From NCBI GenBank assembly GCA_001824135.1, contig MHWM01000030.1, forward strand, positions 11,599 through 20,654: a stretch of DNA of 9,056 nucleotides, read 5' to 3'. The first letter of the stretch is position 1. Every line of letters begins with the position of its first letter. The notes beneath the pieces are model-generated. The model searched no databases. It had not been told where the DNA came from and saw only the letters and a list, made by a program, of their open reading frames with translations. Of the stretch, positions 7,001 through 9,056 are shown piece by piece. The translations under genes were made by a program, and so were the position numbers. This DNA is from Candidatus Zambryskibacteria bacterium RIFCSPLOWO2_02_FULL_39_14 (GTDB lineage Bacteria > Patescibacteriota > Minisyncoccia > Phycocordibacterales > Zambryskibacteraceae).

Positions 7001-7622
7001 TACTTGATCGATGGTATTCAATTTCATTTAATACTCTTCCGGGAATAAGAGATTCTATGTCACGTCGAGTACTTAGTGCTAACTCCTTTAAAGCTAGCTT
7101 GCTTTTATCATCTTTAAGGGTCTTGGTTTTTGCCTTAAATTCTGATTCCAGATCTTTCAATACACGAGTTTTTTCTGTCTCTGAAACAGAAGTTACAATA
7201 TAACCAGCAAAGTACACAACCTTTTCCAGATCTGACACGGGAATACCCATTACTAGAGATATTCTGGAAGGAATATTTTTAAGAAACCAAACATGAGCTA
7301 CAGGGGTAGCAAGCTCTATATGACCCATGCGATCTCTACGTACAATAGAGCGGGTTATCTCAACACCACATTTTTCACAAACAATACCCTTGTATCTGAT
7401 ACCGCGATATTTACCGCAATAACACTCATAATCCTTATCTGGTCCAAAAATCTTTTCATCAAAAAGACCATTGCGTTCGCTTCTTTGAGTACGATAATTA
7501 ATAGTCTCTGGTTTAGTTACCTCTCCATATGACCACTCCTTAATACGCTCTGGAGAAGCAAGTTTAATGCTTATAGAATCAAACTGGGTAGCTTCGTTGG
7601 CTTTTGTCTTGTAATTATTCAT
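3966..7622 (-). CDS. rpoC: DNA-directed RNA polymerase subunit beta' (RpoC)
   Basis: Complete 1218-residue beta' subunit, which carries the catalytic magnesium and clamps the DNA-RNA hybrid. The N-terminal zinc ribbon has C67, C69, C82 and C85. The active-site motif NADFDGDQM (497-505) supplies the three aspartates D499, D501 and D503. RNRAPTLHR-type sequence is present just upstream (NRAPTLHR, 463-470). The bridge helix is near 745-765 (ARGSLGNLNQMVGMKG, 749-764). The second zinc site is complete: C833, C905, C912 and C915. The trigger loop LTMRTFHAGG (947-956) includes H953. It continues directly into GGDITAGLPRVEEIFE, so the about 190-residue SI3 insert of E. coli (1407 residues) is absent. 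The ATG at 7622 overlaps the rpoB stop by 8 nt (ATGAATAA). No good Shine-Dalgarno sequence is present, so coupling to rpoB is likely. One oddity is SEARGS at 747-752, where SGARGS is usual. Confidence 0.99.
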   Translation of the reverse strand: MNNYKTKANEATQFDSISIKLASPERIKEWSYGEVTKPETINYRTQRSERNGLFDEKIFGPDKDYECYCGKYRGIRYKGIVCEKCGVEITRSIVRRDRMGHIELATPVAHVWFLKNIPSRISLVMGIPVSDLEKVVYFAGYIVTSVSETEKTRVLKDLESEFKAKTKTLKDDKSKLALKELALSTRRDIESLIPGRVLNEIEYHRSSIKYPTIFEAGIGAEAIYNILKNIDLSKLFKELEVSFEHASSVEIARLNKRMSTVQWMINSNIRPEWMFLIRIPVIPPAIRPMVPLDGGRYASSDVNDLYRRVINRNNRLKKLKEINAPDVILRNEKRILQEAVDALIDNTIRHSNVSSNQSQRRPLKSLSDNLKGKRGLFRQNLLGKRVDYSGRSVIVVGPDLKLHQCGLPKHMALELFKPFIISELLKREFSYNIPGARRLIEDAIPEVWAILEEVIKGKYVLLNRAPTLHRLGIQAFQPVLIEGNAIQLHPLVCTAFNADFDGDQMAVHVPLSEEAQAEARLVMAADKNILKPGNGEPVLSAKLLDIVLGTYWVTRILDGKKGEGRYYSNPNSAILAYEFGVVDLRAKIHVIPSKTERYKQFEGKIFETSVGRLLFNSILPKDYPYQNHEMSRKKMSELVDNLIECYGIENVPSIMDNIKDFGFRYATYSGVTWGLGDVKVPAGKKDIIDKGHIEVNEIVNQYREGLLSKRERIIRSVEIWQRVKSEVEKLIPGTLGIDDSVYDMTYSEARGSLGNLNQMVGMKGIIQNVSGESLEFPILSCYKEGLTPLEYFITTHGSRKGLTDTALNTAKAGYLTRRLFDVAQDEIVTEVDCDTKEGTTIYKKTASGIDMPLSKNIKGRFLAVDLMDDNGVTLFKRGHLITKLDAEIIDKTSIQSAQVRSPLACKSLHGLCVKCYGVDLGNNKPIELGEAVGTVAAQAIGEPGTQLTMRTFHAGGIASTGGDITAGLPRVEEIFEKRKPKNPAVISHLDGMVSEIKVLGHDKLIVITPEVGEVKGKKLDNEYTVSASRASLVKVGQNVLKGDLLTDGSADLDELFRYAGREKTENYIIHEVSKLYELQGAAVSHKHIELIVRQMFSRRKIKDSGDSHFTRGDVVEISELVEMNSHLKTKGLKEVVANAVIMGISEISLSRSSFLSAASFQHTPRVLIQAAIRGVVDKLVGLKENVIIGRLIPAGTSFKNGYKEKLICEATSTQSKKD

Positions 7623-9056
7623 TTTCTTGAGGATTATCTAATTTATTTTTTTTCAACTCTACATCAAGCGAAAGACCGCGAAGATTGTTTAAAAGAACAT
7701 CAAAAGAAGCTGGCAAATGCGGTTCAGGAATCTTTTCTCCTTTAACTATGGCATCAAATGTAGCGGAGCGACCTACAATATCATCAGACTTTATAGTCAA
7801 CATCTCACGCAGGGTATGACTTGCTCCATGACCCAAAAGTGCCCAAACTTCCATCTCTCCAAATCGTTGCCCGCCGTTTTGAGCCTTACCACCTAGAGGC
7901 TGTTGAGTGATGAGAGAATAAGGACCGATAGAACGCATATGTATTTTATCTTCAACCATGTGGTGAAGTTTGAGAATATACATGTAACCTATGGCAACTT
8001 CGTGATCAAAAGCATTGCCAGTACGACCGTCAAAAAGCTTAACCTTGCCTGACTCTTTAAACTGGGCCTTTACAAGCTCTTCTTTAATCTCATCTTCAGT
8101 AGCGCCGGCAAATGGTGGCACGATAGCTTGATAGTTTAGAGTATGAGCGGCAAGACCGAGATGCATTTCTAATATCTGGCCAAGATTCATGCGTGAAGGA
8201 ACTCCAAGAGGTGTCAGGATAACATCTATAGGAGTACCGTCGGCCATATAAGGCATATCTTCCACTGGTAAAATCTTGGAGATGACACCCTTATTACCAT
8301 GTCGCCCAGCAAGTTTATCACCGACACTTACATTACGCAGTTGTGCCACCTGAATATTGATTTGTTTTAAAACACCGGAATCAAGTTTGTCTCCTTTTTC
8401 ACGAGAAAATATTTGTACTGATACCACACGACCTCGTTTACCGCCCTCCATCCGCTTGGAAGTATCTTTGACATCACGAGCCTTCTCACCAAATAAAGAT
8501 CGAAGCAAACGCTCTTCTGGAGTCAGTTGAGATTCTCCTTTAGGAGTAATCTTACCTACTAAGATATCACCTGAACGTACTTCAGCGCCGACTCTAATAA
8601 TGCCATCTTCTGCCAAATTCTTGAGTTTAGACTCTCCAACATTTGGAATATCACAAGTAGTCATTTCTGGTCCAAGTTTAGTATCGCGCACGTTGATAGT
8701 AAATTCTTCTATATGGATTGAGGTAAATTTACTTTTCTCAACCAGACGTTCAGATATGATAATAGCGTCTTCGTAATTAGCTCCAGACCAAGACATGAAA
8801 GCCACAAGCACATTCTGCCCAACAGACATTTGTCCATCAGATGAAGAAGAGGTATCAGCCAAGACGGTACCTTTTTTCACTTTCTGCCCCAATTCTACTG
8901 AAGGTCTCTGGTGAAAAATGGTAAATCCATTAGTCATAGAAAAATTCACTAGCGGAAACTTGTGGATATTGTTCTTATTGTCTTTAACCATTACCATTTT
9001 GCCATCGACATAAGACACTACTCCTTCGACATCAGAGAAGATAACGCGTCCGGTAT
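7615..9056 (-). CDS. rpoB: DNA-directed RNA polymerase subunit beta (RpoB), C-terminal part
   Basis: The last 479 residues of the beta subunit; the frame stays open to the right edge (first whole codon at 9054), so the N-terminal half is outside. Numbering in the fragment: WSGANYEDAIIIS (89-101) is the conserved catalytic-core segment containing the E-D pair near the active site. GKITPKGES lies at 167-175, KLAGRHGNKG at 247-256 and GGKAQNGGQRFGEMEVWAL at 388-406, the last being the classic C-terminal beta signature that contacts beta' and the clamp. There is only a short linker between the EKARDVKDTS segment and LDSGVLKQINIQVAQLR, so the large insert found there in Proteobacteria is missing. 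A GTG at 9018 is an internal valine codon (DVEGVVSYVDGK reads across it), not the true start. The gene ends with TAA at 7617-7615, overlapping rpoC by 8 nt. The fragment appears intact. Confidence 0.98.
   Translation of the reverse strand, partial: TGRVIFSDVEGVVSYVDGKMVMVKDNKNNIHKFPLVNFSMTNGFTIFHQRPSVELGQKVKKGTVLADTSSSSDGQMSVGQNVLVAFMSWSGANYEDAIIISERLVEKSKFTSIHIEEFTINVRDTKLGPEMTTCDIPNVGESKLKNLAEDGIIRVGAEVRSGDILVGKITPKGESQLTPEERLLRSLFGEKARDVKDTSKRMEGGKRGRVVSVQIFSREKGDKLDSGVLKQINIQVAQLRNVSVGDKLAGRHGNKGVISKILPVEDMPYMADGTPIDVILTPLGVPSRMNLGQILEMHLGLAAHTLNYQAIVPPFAGATEDEIKEELVKAQFKESGKVKLFDGRTGNAFDHEVAIGYMYILKLHHMVEDKIHMRSIGPYSLITQQPLGGKAQNGGQRFGEMEVWALLGHGASHTLREMLTIKSDDIVGRSATFDAIVKGEKIPEPHLPASFDVLLNNLRGLSLDVELKKNKLDNPQENE

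Larger units (their letters stand above)
1118..9056 (-). other. Probable rpoB-rpoC-dnaG-rpoD operon
   Basis: Four genes run in one direction with junctions of -8, -37 and +20 nt (rpoB/rpoC, rpoC/dnaG, dnaG/rpoD), and each is in a different frame from the one before. No convincing promoter or terminator separates them, and none of the three internal starts has a GGAGG-like sequence at normal spacing. Translational coupling is therefore likely at the two overlapping junctions. The promoter must lie beyond the right edge, upstream of rpoB. No U-tract terminator follows rpoD; the first structured element is the palindrome at 1068-1090. The co-transcription claim rests on spacing only. Confidence 0.8.

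Noticed and set aside
4906..7532. Several plus-strand open frames of 62-116 codons within rpoC
   Set aside because: They lie antisense to strongly conserved RpoC coding sequence and lack start signals or domain features.
3966..7622. UGA recoding to glycine as in Gracilibacteria/Absconditabacteria
   Set aside because: Full-length rpoC, dnaG and rpoD read without internal UGA, and glycines are encoded by GGN.
9016..9018. GTG at 9018 as the start of a 467-residue protein
   Set aside because: The RpoB frame is open and family-like (TGRVIFSDVEGV) to the window edge, so this codon is internal valine.

Overview
This window looks like part of a small, AT-leaning bacterial genome, most likely a member of the Candidate Phyla Radiation (Patescibacteria, Parcubacteria-like). 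The reasons are the compact RNA polymerase genes without the large lineage-specific inserts of Proteobacteria, a sigma factor with a very lysine-rich N-terminal tail, overlapping genes without clear Shine-Dalgarno sequences, and a RAYT-type transposase. The placement is an inference from general character. The window carries no rRNA, and I cannot run a phylogeny. The genes read through in the standard bacterial code. All six visible stops are TAA or TAG, and no internal UGA interrupts the large genes, so the UGA=Gly code of some CPR lineages does not apply.

Layout. Positions 1-255 hold the GC-rich (about 56%) 3' end of an unrecognised plus-strand gene and a very clear intrinsic terminator. 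Positions 256-374 are an AT-rich non-coding spacer. Positions about 375-1090 form a mobile unit: a minus-strand HUH/Y1 (REP-associated) transposase gene flanked by near-identical palindromic repeats, about 28% GC. Positions 1118-9056 are one minus-strand gene array that reads, in transcription order, rpoB (C-terminal 479 residues only) - rpoC - dnaG - rpoD, at roughly 40% GC. No tRNA, rRNA or CRISPR array was seen.

How the genes work together. RpoB and RpoC form the catalytic core of RNA polymerase. RpoD is the primary sigma factor that directs the core to promoters. DnaG makes the RNA primers for DNA replication. rpoB/rpoC overlap by 8 nt and rpoC/dnaG by 37 nt, and rpoD follows dnaG by 20 nt, so the four genes are probably one operon. 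This is like the dnaG-rpoD half of the E. coli macromolecular-synthesis operon joined to rpoBC. The transposase sits just behind rpoD, between the operon and the convergent left-edge gene. It seems to have its own promoter, an extended -10 whose predicted start point is the ATG itself.

The operon genes are ordinary housekeeping genes. The most interesting points are the transposase and its paired hairpins (the stop codon lies inside one of them, and the left end can form two competing structures), the predicted leaderless transposase promoter next to a hairpin, the lysine-rich tail of the sigma factor, and the four-gene coupling of transcription and replication genes. I found no evidence for a wholly new multi-gene system.
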